Shown: positions 54,831-64,000, counted from the stretch's first letter. The stretch is 64,000 bases of DNA from CAVYXZ01 sp965223835 (GCA_965223835.1 CBDCXQ010000001.1:310001-374000); one strand, 5' to 3'. Notes: generated from the sequence alone by a model not told the origin. A program made the numbers and translations.

Positions 54831-56500
54831 AGCGCCTCCTCATCAGGTGTGAGCAGGGGATCAGGTTCGATGTAGATGCGCGTATAGATGGCTCCTAGTG
54901 CCGAGCTAAAACTCTCCGCAGCCGTTGCCAATAATGCATCTACTTCTTGTTGACCCAATAACTGGCTGGAAACTTCACTGGCTTTGCGCTCACGGGCGGC
55001 CTGGGCCTGGCTCTGTTCCACCAGTCGGGCATTTTCCAGTGCCACCGTCAGCCGGTCGGTTACAGCCCTGGCAATGTCCAGTTGGCGCTCCGTCACTCGT
55101 CGCTCCAGCGGTAGTCCGAATGACATTGCCCCCAACACATCATCCCGCCGCATAATCGGAATGTTAACGACTTGCTCAGATTCCCCAACTTCAACGACGG
55201 TTTCGCCGCGCGCCATCGCTGCCTTCAGATGTTCTGGCAGGTCGGTCGCTCGCGTCATGCTCAGATTTTGCCCAAGATCGAAACCAAAAGCTTCGGTGCC
55301 ACGCCCTTGAATGTAACGGGTCCAATCGCTACCGAGATTCTGGTTCATCTGATTTTGCAGGTCAACCACCTGCGTTTCCAGGCGTTCAGCGGTCAGCCGC
55401 CGCTCTTGCAGCGCAGCCTGGAGTTCATTGCGCGAACGAACCTGGGACAGAGCCTGTGCCAGATCAAGTGCGATCAGTTGCAAAAGGGGGATCTCGTTAT
55501 CGCGGAACGGATTATTAACCGCATTGCTTTGAATATCGAGTACGCCAATGGATTTCTCGCCAACAATAAGGGGTAGCACGATAGCATAGGTAATCGATGG
55601 CAACAGGTGGCTGCGCTGCGCATATGCGGCGTCGGGTGTGATGACAAGCGGTTCCAACCGCCGATGGGCAAGGCGTACTGCACTGTCGGCGTCAATCGTG
55701 GTCTGGCTGACGGTGTGGCGGGTGCCCATACCCGTGCGCACGTGGGTAAACAGACGGTCTTCAGCGTCGGCCAGATGCAACTGGGTATAAGTGTAGAGGA
55801 GCTTCTCGCTGACGAGTTCTGCGGTGCGAACCAGGACATCGTCCTCGTCCTGGGCATTACTCAGGTTGCGACGATAGGCTTGAAGCAGTGTCAGGCGTTG
55901 CTTCGTACCGATCAAATCGCTGGCAATGGCTTCAGAGGTGCCGCTAAAAACAACCATAAATGCCGTGCTGAGGCCCACGGAAATCATGACAACCGTTAGA
56001 TCGGAGAAAACGCGATCAGCTTTGAGATAATTTTCGAACGCCTCAGTCTGGGTTTGATTGAACGCCGCGAAAAAGATGCCGAATAGTAGCAGACCAATCA
56101 CAATAAACAGGTCACGGCGATTCAACAACAAACCAGCAGCCAGCACCGGAATCACCAGAATAATGCTTGATGTACCGTTGATGCCCTCAAGGCGGGGCAC
56201 CAGCGTGCTCACCAGAATCAGCCCCACGAAAAGTTGACTGGCGAGGCGCACCCGACTATTGAGGACAAAAAATTGAATGGCCCCAATGAGAATGGGCGTG
56301 ATGATAAATGGGATGAGGCCGTCAATTGATAGGGTCTCGCCCTGGATAAATGGAATGATATTGAGCGCGATGAAACCCAGCGCCCAGGCCACCATGACAA
56401 CACCGTTCATGATCGTCAGGCCCAGCGCCCGGCGTCGCTCCAGGGGGTTAATATATTGCTGTTGGATCGTCGCCATCCAACGGCGGAACAGACTTATCAT
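54827..56500 (-). CDS. Six-helix membrane GAF protein without output domain
   Basis: 557 residues. Six hydrophobic segments between about 25 and 210 form a membrane sensor unlike Cache. Then GAF (about 228-385) with PLIVGEKSIGVLDIQS, a helix containing SDWTRYIQG, a shortened GAF (about 455-510) with PIMRRDDVLGAMSFG and a closing helix ending GAIYTRIYIEPD. The closing module matches the other four GAF proteins of this operon, though here it is the most diverged. No catalytic output. ATGA overlaps at both ends. Confidence 0.82.
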   Translation of the reverse strand: MISLFRRWMATIQQQYINPLERRRALGLTIMNGVVMVAWALGFIALNIIPFIQGETLSIDGLIPFIITPILIGAIQFFVLNSRVRLASQLFVGLILVSTLVPRLEGINGTSSIILVIPVLAAGLLLNRRDLFIVIGLLLFGIFFAAFNQTQTEAFENYLKADRVFSDLTVVMISVGLSTAFMVVFSGTSEAIASDLIGTKQRLTLLQAYRRNLSNAQDEDDVLVRTAELVSEKLLYTYTQLHLADAEDRLFTHVRTGMGTRHTVSQTTIDADSAVRLAHRRLEPLVITPDAAYAQRSHLLPSITYAIVLPLIVGEKSIGVLDIQSNAVNNPFRDNEIPLLQLIALDLAQALSQVRSRNELQAALQERRLTAERLETQVVDLQNQMNQNLGSDWTRYIQGRGTEAFGFDLGQNLSMTRATDLPEHLKAAMARGETVVEVGESEQVVNIPIMRRDDVLGAMSFGLPLERRVTERQLDIARAVTDRLTVALENARLVEQSQAQAARERKASEVSSQLLGQQEVDALLATAAESFSSALGAIYTRIYIEPDPLLTPDEEAL

Positions 56501-58128
56501 GATTGGCGATCTCCATTAAGCTGGGCTACATCGGGGATGGCCCCTAAGCGGATCGCACCCCGGCGTGCGCCGAGTGTTTCGCTCAACTCGGTCAGTGTAA
56601 TCTGCAACAGGTCATCGACAGTCGCCGCAGTCTGGAACCGGCCTACGATGCGATTAATGCTTTGTTCCTGGGCCGTTGCCGCCTGCGATTCTTCAAAAAG
56701 GCGGGCATTTTCCAGGCTGGTGGCTAACCGCTGGGCCACCGCGCGGACCATATCAACTGAAACGGCTTCATCGGTATCTTCGCCTGACTCGACCTCAATA
56801 GCCCCAATTACCTCACCGCGTAATATCACGGGAACGGCGACGGTCCCTGGCTGACCATTGGCGGCATGCGTCACGGGTCGCCGCTGCTGTGCGGCTGCGA
56901 TTAGATTCTCGGTCCACTCGGTTTCCGTGGTTAGTTGATTGTCATGCAGGGTGACACCAGCCGCTTCCTGTGATTGTCCGACGTACTCGTTCCAACCCGC
57001 TTTCGTGAGCTGGCGGTTGAGGCGCTGGATTTCACGCAGGTTAGCTTCGGATTCGAGATAGAGACGCTGTTGTTCTTTCACACTGCGATTTTGTTCTTCG
57101 AACAAACGGGCATTGCGAATCGCTGATGCCAGTGAATTTGCCAGCGATTGCAGGGCCTCGACATCGGTCTCCCGAAAAGCATCCCGCTCCGTACTCTGCA
57201 TATCCAAGGCACCCACCACATTGTCGCCTTCGAAAATCGGGACGGCCATTTCGGCCCGGGTGTCAGGCAATAGCGGATTGCGATAATAGGCCGCATCGGC
57301 GTCGGTATCGCGGGTAATGACTGGCTCACCATAGCGGGTGACGCGGCCAATCACGCTGTTGGACCCGACTTCCAGGCGGTGACGATTCGCCAGCAAACGC
57401 TGACCGGCCTCGCCGGTGCTGGCAACCAATTCAGCCTGGTTATCGCGCACCATGAACACCTGTACATGATAGAAACCAAAGCGTTGCTGGATTAAATCAA
57501 CCGAACGGTCAAACAATTCTTGCAAATCCAGCAGGGTAGCCGCGAATTGACCGACTTCGGTTGTGGTCTGCAACCGACTGGCATTGCGATTGGCTGTATC
57601 CACTGCTCGTTCAATGTTGGAAATGAAGTAGCGAGTGGTGACACTGACCAACGTCAATGAGATTGCCACCGTCAACATGTCGGTCATCTCTGGCGAAAAA
57701 CCACCGGTAGTCGCCGCGGCCAATTCACTGAAGTTGCTAAGGAACTCTACTACCAGCGCGACGTTTACGAGGATATATATCGGAAAACTTGTTAAAACCG
57801 CCGATGAGATCACCGTCAACATAGCGACTAGAAGAAATTGTGGTGCAGTCGTCGTCGCTCCGATGAGAAATACCACAATGAGCAAGGTGCCAGATAGCGT
57901 AACAAAACGGAGTTGTGCTAGTGCCAACACAACGAGACAAAAACCCAGGAATGCTGCCGTGACTGGAACAGCTGTTCTGGCGTTTTCACTTACCGTAAGC
58001 TGGACAATCACTCCGATACCGGCTATTATCGCCCCGGTCAGCGCTAGTGCCCGAATATAACGCAGTCGCAGACGCGAAAGAATATCTACCTGCTGTGTTC
58101 GTTCAAATAAGGATTGCAAAATTTTCAT
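56497..58128 (-). CDS. Six-helix membrane GAF protein without output domain
   Basis: 543 residues with about six helices in residues 25-185, a GAF domain (about 200-355) with SNSVIGRVTRYGEPVITRD and GALDMQST, then KAGWNEYVGQS, a shortened GAF (about 425-495) with PVILRGEVIGAIEVE and a final helix plus strand GARRGAIRLG. Same plan as its two neighbours, which suggests gene duplication followed by divergence of the membrane part. The ATG shares its first base with the stop of the upstream gene (TAATG). No output domain. Confidence 0.83.
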   Translation of the reverse strand: MKILQSLFERTQQVDILSRLRLRYIRALALTGAIIAGIGVIVQLTVSENARTAVPVTAAFLGFCLVVLALAQLRFVTLSGTLLIVVFLIGATTTAPQFLLVAMLTVISSAVLTSFPIYILVNVALVVEFLSNFSELAAATTGGFSPEMTDMLTVAISLTLVSVTTRYFISNIERAVDTANRNASRLQTTTEVGQFAATLLDLQELFDRSVDLIQQRFGFYHVQVFMVRDNQAELVASTGEAGQRLLANRHRLEVGSNSVIGRVTRYGEPVITRDTDADAAYYRNPLLPDTRAEMAVPIFEGDNVVGALDMQSTERDAFRETDVEALQSLANSLASAIRNARLFEEQNRSVKEQQRLYLESEANLREIQRLNRQLTKAGWNEYVGQSQEAAGVTLHDNQLTTETEWTENLIAAAQQRRPVTHAANGQPGTVAVPVILRGEVIGAIEVESGEDTDEAVSVDMVRAVAQRLATSLENARLFEESQAATAQEQSINRIVGRFQTAATVDDLLQITLTELSETLGARRGAIRLGAIPDVAQLNGDRQS

Positions 58129-59840
58129 TATACGGCACCGTCCTTTCCGTTGCCGTTGGTGCCCGGCGGTTCACCCAGCCGAATGGATACCCGGCCCGCT
58201 TTCAGCATGTGTTGCAGACTGCGGGCCGCCTCAGTTATTGAGGATTCGACGTTGGTAGCAGATTGTAAGCGCGTACCGGCTTCATTGATCAGAGCTTCGC
58301 GCTGGGCGCTCCGCTGGCTGGCATCGAACAAGCGGGCGTTCTCGGCAGCCAGACCAAAGCGTTCGATAACATCTCGCGCCAACTGGCGATCCTCCGCTGA
58401 CAGTTGGCCTTCGCTATCCAATTCAAATTCCAGCGCCCCGATGACTTTACCGCGCACCTGTACCGGGACGACGAGCAGTCGGTGTCCGTTAACCACCTCC
58501 TCGATCACGTCCGCATTGGCAACCGCCGCTTGCATGGTCGGCGTCCAGTTTTCGTTGGGGGCCGCCTGTCCGCTTAAGAGGTCAATATCGACATCAACCA
58601 CCGACCGGTTACTGCCCACATACTCTGACCAGGCCTGCGTCGTCAGCCGTCGGTTGAGCTTTTCAACCTGTTGCAGGGCTTGCTGGGCCTGCTCCGCTAC
58701 CCTGGCATTGGTCGCCAGTTGCGCCTGGGTCTCCTGGAACAAGCGGGCGTTGTCGACGGCGATAGCGATGTGGTCCGCCAGGGTCTGAAAGATGGGTTGG
58801 TCGGATTCGGGGAAAGCATCCTGACTTGTACTCTGCAAATCCAATGCACCGATAATCTGGTCACCAATTTTCAGCGGGAAAGCGGCCTCGACTTGCGTAT
58901 CGGGCAAATATTCATTGGCGCGATGGACGGAGCCAGAACCACGGGCACGGGCCACCACCGCCGCACCGGTCGCTGTGACTTCACCAATTACACTCTGGCT
59001 GCCCACGCGCAGATTGTGCGCTTGTGCCAGCAATCGCCGTCCGGCATCACCCGTACTGGCTTCTAGAACCGCTTTGGCCCCGGCTGAATCCACCAGGAAA
59101 ATCTGGGCGTGGTAGATTTCAGCGTAATTTGTCACAATGTAATTAACGGCTTCGGTGAGCGCTGCTTCCAAATCCATGCGGCTGGAGATGCGCCGCGTGA
59201 TCTGCGAGGTGATCTGGGAGAGTGTCAGCCGGTCCGTCATCGCTTCCAGCAGGGTCTCTTCCCGATTAAGGCTCGATACCCGCAAATATACAAATGCAAT
59301 GCCTGCCGCTATTGCAACCACGAAGAGTTGTGGCATGAGTTCATTTGCCAGCGGCGTGTCAAAGTTTGGGGGTCCCGCAAAGGGCCGGGCCGCGATTCCG
59401 CCGCCAATCGTCGCCAGCGCCAGGATAACACCCAGTAACAGGCCGCTGGTTTGTAGCAGCAATGCTGATAGGAGCACAGTGACGATCACCACCATGCCGC
59501 TGAAGGAGTTATAGCCACCACCCACTGCCGACCCGACCCCAAACCCCAGAGTCCAGGTCATTATGAGACTAAATGCGCCGAGATTCAACCTGCCGACGCG
59601 GGTAAGAAAGTAGCTGAGGATATTCAAGCCATAGAAAAAGACGAAGGGAATGGCAATATTGCGATCAGTCGCAACTTGCTGGAACACATTTTGGCCGGTT
59701 TCGTTTCTCGAGATTAGTGATAATAAAATACCAAGAATCATCAGCCCGACGCTGATGATATAAATCGTCCGCGCCCGCTCTTTTTCGGTCAGGCGGTCGT
59801 AATTGGCGGTGCTGAATAACAGTTCTTGTAACCTATTCAT
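58128..59840 (-). CDS. Six-helix membrane GAF protein without output domain
   Basis: 570 residues. About six helices lie in residues 25-200, then a GAF (about 215-380) with SQSVIGEVTATGAAVVARA and GALDLQST, then TQAWSEYVGSN, a shortened GAF (about 440-510) with PVQVRGKVIGALEFE and the ending AGRVSIRLGEPPG. The closest relative by eye is the downstream gene 56497-58128. The start overlaps the stop of the six-GAF gene by eight bases. No output domain. Confidence 0.83.
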   Translation of the reverse strand: MNRLQELLFSTANYDRLTEKERARTIYIISVGLMILGILLSLISRNETGQNVFQQVATDRNIAIPFVFFYGLNILSYFLTRVGRLNLGAFSLIMTWTLGFGVGSAVGGGYNSFSGMVVIVTVLLSALLLQTSGLLLGVILALATIGGGIAARPFAGPPNFDTPLANELMPQLFVVAIAAGIAFVYLRVSSLNREETLLEAMTDRLTLSQITSQITRRISSRMDLEAALTEAVNYIVTNYAEIYHAQIFLVDSAGAKAVLEASTGDAGRRLLAQAHNLRVGSQSVIGEVTATGAAVVARARGSGSVHRANEYLPDTQVEAAFPLKIGDQIIGALDLQSTSQDAFPESDQPIFQTLADHIAIAVDNARLFQETQAQLATNARVAEQAQQALQQVEKLNRRLTTQAWSEYVGSNRSVVDVDIDLLSGQAAPNENWTPTMQAAVANADVIEEVVNGHRLLVVPVQVRGKVIGALEFELDSEGQLSAEDRQLARDVIERFGLAAENARLFDASQRSAQREALINEAGTRLQSATNVESSITEAARSLQHMLKAGRVSIRLGEPPGTNGNGKDGAV

Positions 59841-62800
59841 CAGCCGTTACCCCTGCTTGCTCACCCGTGCCCAGGCGAATGCGGGCGCGGCGGGCACCCA
59901 GTGCGTCGCCCAGATCGCTGACCACCAGCTTAATCATGTCTTCAATCTCAACCTGCTGTTGCAACCGGGACGAAATATTGTTGACCAATGCTTCGTTTTG
60001 CGCCTGGCGCTGGGTGCGTTCGTACACCATCGCATTCTCAATGGCGGCAGCCAATTGACCAATCATTTGCTGGAACACAATGACATCCGCTTCCGTATAA
60101 ATATGAGGCTGACGGTGCCCCACCTGAACGATGCCTACCGGATTGCCCCGCGCCCGCAATGGTGTTACCAGCAGTGATCCAGCAGCAATGTGAGGCGTAG
60201 TAATTTCACGTTCGGACGTATCGGCAATATGTAGGCTTTGTTGCGTGTCCCACACCTCACCAATCAATGGATCGCTGATGGCAACTTCCTGACCACTGTT
60301 CGGTGTGACCTCGCGTTCGCCATCAACATATTGCGCTACCTGGCGCAGTGCGCCCTGCTCTTTATCGTACAGGGCGATCATCATTTGCTCGATAGGAATA
60401 ATAGCCTGACTTTCGGTCAGCGCGGTGCGCAGTACGACTTCCAGGTCCAGATTAGCCTGGATCGTCTGGGCCAAATCGCTCACGCGTTGTAACTGCTCTG
60501 ACCGTCGCCGGGATTCAGCCAGCAGGCGCAGATTTTGTAAACCGACCACGACCTGCGACATAATCGTCTGGGCAATTTCGACGATTTCCGGGGTAAATAT
60601 CCGGCCTTCCCGGTAACTATGCAACCAGATGCCACCGATCAGACGTCCACGAGCGAACAGGGGTAGTAGCATCAGGGCTTCGATTTTCTGCGCTAGCAAG
60701 TCCGTCCGCTTCTCGTCTCGGACTAAATCGCTGGTTGCAACATCGTTAACGACGACTGGGCCGGGTCGGTCGGGATTGGGCACAAACGCCAGCGGCATTT
60801 CATCTGGCTGAATTACAGTGCCAACGCGTCCCTGATGGGGATATTCAACGACCAACCGGGCCACGTTCTCAACTGGGTCAATCATATGAATCTGGCAATA
60901 ATCAATGCTCATGGCCGTTACGAGCGCCTGGGCACTCTGCGTCAGTAGTTGGGTTTCGTCGCGGGCAATGCTGATAACGGTGGAAAGTTCGGTGAGTGAT
61001 TGCAGTATGACTACCTGTTTTCCCAGGCCGGAAGCACTGGTCTGCGCTTCTTGCAGCAACCGCAGCGATTGCAACACAATGCCCATCTGATCGCGCACGG
61101 CATGGAACAAGCGGCGGGAATGATCGGCAAAGGTCTGTGGCTGGTCAAAGGCGATTCGGATAATGTCGTTGAGCCGTCCCCGTTCATAAATTGGCATGAT
61201 GACGTAACTCATCACCCCGAACTCGCGGGCAGCGTCCACCATTGCCTGGGGCAGTTCAGTCGTTGCAGCCGTCGTATCTTCAATAAAAACGAGTTGCTGG
61301 TCTGGTCGTGCCCAGTACTCTAGATCGGCCTGGAACGCTGCTTCATTCTGGAAATTCCGCATTGATGAGTGAACCACCTGTTCCTGGTCTGGCGTGATGA
61401 CATGATTGACCAGGATGTCCTGGATGCCACCCGTCGAATCATAGACCAGCGTACTGTGCGAAATGCGGCTGACATTGGGTGCTAACGTACGCAGCGGGGT
61501 GAGCACTTCTAACGTATCTTGCGCCAGCAGTAACTGCTGATTGAGGTCATAAAGCAGGCGGGTTTCATTCAGACTCGCTGCCGTTTGATCGAGAAGTTGC
61601 CGATTGCGCACCGACACCCCAATCTGATCGGCCAGCGTGGTATAAGCGTCTACTTCTTCTGAAGACAAATGATAGGGGGTTGAGCGCAGGACTTCCAACG
61701 TGCCCAATACCTGATCGCCCGCCCGCAAGCCAAAGGCGGCTAACCAGCCAATTTCATGCGTATGGATAAAACGATCATAGTATTCAACCGTCAGTCCGAA
61801 ACCCCCGGATGGTTGACCGCTAACCACAACGGGCAACCCTCGCCACAAATTTTTGATCTCATCCGGTCCGGGCAGCAAGGTTGAATAGTTGAAGTCGCCA
61901 ATATCGACCGGCCCTTCAGCTATACCCAAAGCAACTACCGCCCGACCCCCTGGTTGGGTATTCGCATCCAACGGCTGATCAAAGATCGTCAGAGCAACGC
62001 CGGCCATATTCTGGGCAATGGTGTAAATCGCGGCTTGAGCCATGTCGTTGTAATTGTCAGCAGTGGTAATCAAGCGGCTGGATAGCACCAGGTTGTCAGC
62101 AATGTCACGGCTGGCTTGGCCGGTTTCTAAAAGCTGCCGGGCCTGGTATAACAGGCTCAAGCGTTCAACAACGCGCTCAAACGCCACTTGTTGCTGGGCA
62201 TTCAACCCATCGGGCTGAAGCTGGTCAACCACGAGCAAGCTAGCCGTGTGGCGGTTAATCACCAGCGGCCACACGGTTACCAAGGCTACATCATGCGCCA
62301 TAAGGTACTCGCGCAGCGGAGATTCCATACTGTCGCAACTGCCATTGAGGAGTGGTTTTTGTTGATCTATAACCTGTTGTAGCACGCGCCCAATGACCTT
62401 ATGATGCCATTCAAATGGCGTTTGCCAGCTTGTTGCCAGCAAGTTTACGGTGTCAAGCTGACCCGAAAGCTCGTGGTTTAACTGGATCAGGCTGAGTTTC
62501 GCCACATTGTCAGGTAACAAGTCCTGCTGGATGACGTGCAACATGTCAGCGAAGGTCCGCTCGGTGGTGAGGGACTCCATAAGGCGACTATAACGCTGGG
62601 ATTGCTCCAGTGCCTGAAGCTGCTGGGCAATAGGCGCAGCCAGCAATTGCAGCCAATGGACTGCTTCGGGCACATCAGCCGCCAATTGCACTTCAAGTAA
62701 CAGATTCTGCGTCAAGGCGACGACCCAGTTGGGACCCTCATGCGCCGGGGTTTTTTCGGCCAGCACCCATTCCAAAATGGTCACAGGCAACAGCGGTTCG

Positions 62801-63003
62801 CCGGGCGCAGTGGCTGCGATTAACTCAGGTTCAGCAGCGCTTTCCAGCCGATAGATGCGTGCGAGTTGAATGGACGACCAAGCCGCCTCCAGGCGCGAAA
62901 GTAGCTGTGTCGCTAATGAATCAATAGAGAGCCGGGATTGAAAATCCTGGTTTATCGCATTCATAAACTCAAGGATATTTCCCGGTTTAGGCGCCATGCT
63001 CAT
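59833..63003 (-). CDS. Soluble multi-GAF protein without output domain
   Basis: 1,056 residues, no membrane segment. About six GAF-like units: 5-130 and 140-290 (both diverged), 305-470, 490-655, 670-830 and 850-1000. The last is canonical, with PLRARGNPVGIVQVG. It ends with the same helix and strand as the membrane GAF proteins, GARRARIRLG, near 1041-1050. Lacks the WxxYV linker of the others. AGGAG lies eight bases before the ATG. It follows the two receiver genes by 47 bases. It could integrate several small-ligand signals and pass them by docking; no enzyme domain is present. Confidence 0.83.
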   Translation of the reverse strand: MSMAPKPGNILEFMNAINQDFQSRLSIDSLATQLLSRLEAAWSSIQLARIYRLESAAEPELIAATAPGEPLLPVTILEWVLAEKTPAHEGPNWVVALTQNLLLEVQLAADVPEAVHWLQLLAAPIAQQLQALEQSQRYSRLMESLTTERTFADMLHVIQQDLLPDNVAKLSLIQLNHELSGQLDTVNLLATSWQTPFEWHHKVIGRVLQQVIDQQKPLLNGSCDSMESPLREYLMAHDVALVTVWPLVINRHTASLLVVDQLQPDGLNAQQQVAFERVVERLSLLYQARQLLETGQASRDIADNLVLSSRLITTADNYNDMAQAAIYTIAQNMAGVALTIFDQPLDANTQPGGRAVVALGIAEGPVDIGDFNYSTLLPGPDEIKNLWRGLPVVVSGQPSGGFGLTVEYYDRFIHTHEIGWLAAFGLRAGDQVLGTLEVLRSTPYHLSSEEVDAYTTLADQIGVSVRNRQLLDQTAASLNETRLLYDLNQQLLLAQDTLEVLTPLRTLAPNVSRISHSTLVYDSTGGIQDILVNHVITPDQEQVVHSSMRNFQNEAAFQADLEYWARPDQQLVFIEDTTAATTELPQAMVDAAREFGVMSYVIMPIYERGRLNDIIRIAFDQPQTFADHSRRLFHAVRDQMGIVLQSLRLLQEAQTSASGLGKQVVILQSLTELSTVISIARDETQLLTQSAQALVTAMSIDYCQIHMIDPVENVARLVVEYPHQGRVGTVIQPDEMPLAFVPNPDRPGPVVVNDVATSDLVRDEKRTDLLAQKIEALMLLPLFARGRLIGGIWLHSYREGRIFTPEIVEIAQTIMSQVVVGLQNLRLLAESRRRSEQLQRVSDLAQTIQANLDLEVVLRTALTESQAIIPIEQMMIALYDKEQGALRQVAQYVDGEREVTPNSGQEVAISDPLIGEVWDTQQSLHIADTSEREITTPHIAAGSLLVTPLRARGNPVGIVQVGHRQPHIYTEADVIVFQQMIGQLAAAIENAMVYERTQRQAQNEALVNNISSRLQQQVEIEDMIKLVVSDLGDALGARRARIRLGTGEQAGVTADE

Positions 63004-63050
63004 AACTGAAGCTCCTGGCTGATGTTAAAAAACTGGCAATATAGCTGGAA

Positions 63051-63482
63051 TTACTTCCACTCCCACACGGCTTCACCGGCTAGCAACCGCCGGATCTGGG
63101 TTGGAAAACGATCAGGATCAAGTGGCTTGCCGAGAAAACCGTTGAAACCGGCTTTCTGCGCACGACGCATCTGATCTTCGCTGGCTTCAGCCGTTACCGC
63201 ACAGACAACCGTGTCTTTGAGGCGGGGGTTCGCACGGACTTTTTGCAAGGCCTGATAGCCATCTTCATAGGGCAGGCGAATATCCATCAAAATCAAGTCA
63301 ATGCGGGGGAGCGTATCGGCAAATTGAACGACCTGCCAGCCAGAGGTTTTCCACTCACAGCGCTGCACACCCATAAAGGCCAGCATCCGCGCGATGAGGA
63401 CAAAGTTGGGCACATTATCCTCTACTACCAGCACATGTGCCTCACCGGGTTCTACGATTGTATGATTCTGCGCCTCAGTCAT
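63051..63482 (-). CDS. Single-domain response regulator receiver
   Basis: 143 residues with only a receiver domain: VEDN near 22, phosphoacceptor Asp67 in LMDIRLPYEDG, AVTAEAS and FLGKPLD. It has a short N-terminal tail and no output. The ATG at 63482 shares its first base with the stop of the gene before it; GGGAG lies upstream. Likely a shuttle or sink for phosphoryl groups of the operon's kinases. Confidence 0.92.
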   Translation of the reverse strand: MTEAQNHTIVEPGEAHVLVVEDNVPNFVLIARMLAFMGVQRCEWKTSGWQVVQFADTLPRIDLILMDIRLPYEDGYQALQKVRANPRLKDTVVCAVTAEASEDQMRRAQKAGFNGFLGKPLDPDRFPTQIRRLLAGEAVWEWK

Positions 63483-63859
63483 CAACGGCGACTCCCAATA
63501 TAGTACATAATCTCTTCGGGTAGCCGATCAACATCAACCGGCTTGCGGATGTAGCCATCGCAACCTGCTTCAAGCGTCCGTTCTTTGTCGCCTTCCATCG
63601 CGTTGGCAGTCAGTGCCACGACGGGCACGTGGTTCAGTTCGGGCATATCACGGATATAAGCGGTTGCGGTCAACCCATCCATATCTGGCATACTGATGTC
63701 CATCAGGATAATGTCGGGCGGATTGCTGGCAGCCAGATCGATCCCATCGTAGGCGTTGTCCGCTTCTGCAAATTCAAACTCATAGTCGGAGGCCAGCAGT
63801 ACCCGATGTACTAACATCCGATTATCATAATTGTCATCGATATACAGCACTTTTGCCAT
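63482..63859 (-). CDS. Single-domain response regulator receiver
   Basis: 125 residues, CheY-like: IDDN near 8, phosphoacceptor Asp54 in LMDISMPDMDG, ALTANAM and YIRKPVD. No output domain. First gene of the minus-strand operon that runs to 40587. TAGGAGTAGGG precedes the ATG. The two receivers at the head of the operon are only distantly alike, so they are not a recent duplication. Confidence 0.93.
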   Translation of the reverse strand: MAKVLYIDDNYDNRMLVHRVLLASDYEFEFAEADNAYDGIDLAASNPPDIILMDISMPDMDGLTATAYIRDMPELNHVPVVALTANAMEGDKERTLEAGCDGYIRKPVDVDRLPEEIMYYIGSRR

Positions 63860-63956
63860 GAGTCCCTACTCCTACCAACGGCATGAACGTGGCCTTACTC
63901 TCCTAAAGTGTCCATCATAATCACCTTTTTAAGACTTAAGATTGATTAGTTCCACA

Positions 63957-63965
63957 ATTATAGCA
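63957..63965 (-). promoter_or_regulatory. Extended -10 promoter for the GAF signalling operon
   Basis: Minus strand TGCTATAAT, an extended -10 (TGn plus perfect TATAAT at 63957-63962), 98 bases upstream of the first ATG. No good -35, as is common with extended -10 promoters. The intervening leader is AT-rich. Confidence 0.5.
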
Positions 63966-64000
63966 CAATGCAGCGTTTTTATTTCTATAAACATTATGAG

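Overview
The window reads as ordinary chromosome of a free-living bacterium, most likely a member of the Chloroflexota (Anaerolineae-like). This is inferred from gene style and not from a marker: strings of GAF-domain signalling proteins, duplicated ClpC, an S1 protein with a long acidic head, tandem SH3b secreted proteins, and moderate GC. No rRNA, tRNA, CRISPR array or phage genes were seen, and no stretch above 300 bases lacks a gene.

Layout. 1-13.6 kb: a PAS histidine kinase, a HEAT-repeat protein, a four-gene minus-strand operon (acetyltransferase, unknown, methyltransferase, membrane protein), a multi-PAS kinase divergent from a Ser/Thr kinase fused to a receiver and an HTH, a PhyH-type dioxygenase, and two related membrane pentapeptide-repeat proteins with a methyltransferase. 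13.7-24.5 kb: glucarate dehydratase-like enolase, acetyltransferase, tandem-TIR protein, DedA, alpha/beta hydrolase, TSUP permease, Nudix hydrolase, NDH-2-like flavoprotein, two secreted beta-rich proteins and a membrane helix-hairpin-helix protein. 24.5-35.6 kb, all minus strand: ClpC-1, S1 protein, ClpC-2, then three tandem paralogues of a family I do not recognise. 35.7-41.8 kb: TsaC/Sua5, a REP-associated (Y1) transposase gene split by a complete 1,125-bp IS630-type element and bracketed by REP-like palindromes, KptA/Tpt1, a small unknown, a short-chain dehydrogenase and an EamA transporter.

40.6-63.9 kb is the most striking region. About 23 kb on the minus strand appears to be one signalling operon with stop/start overlaps throughout. 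In transcription order it encodes two single-domain receivers, a soluble six-GAF protein, four membrane-anchored GAF proteins with no kinase or other output domain, a 2,573-residue GAF/PAS histidine kinase ending in two receivers, a threonine synthase carrying a C-terminal receiver, a receiver-histidine kinase, and an EamA permease. Five consecutive GAF proteins end in the same short helix plus an unfinished GAF strand. The operon encodes no recognisable DNA-binding domain, so its output may be protein-protein, with the receiver-tagged threonine synthase as the only enzyme wired to the relay. I regard this as the best candidate for an undescribed system here.
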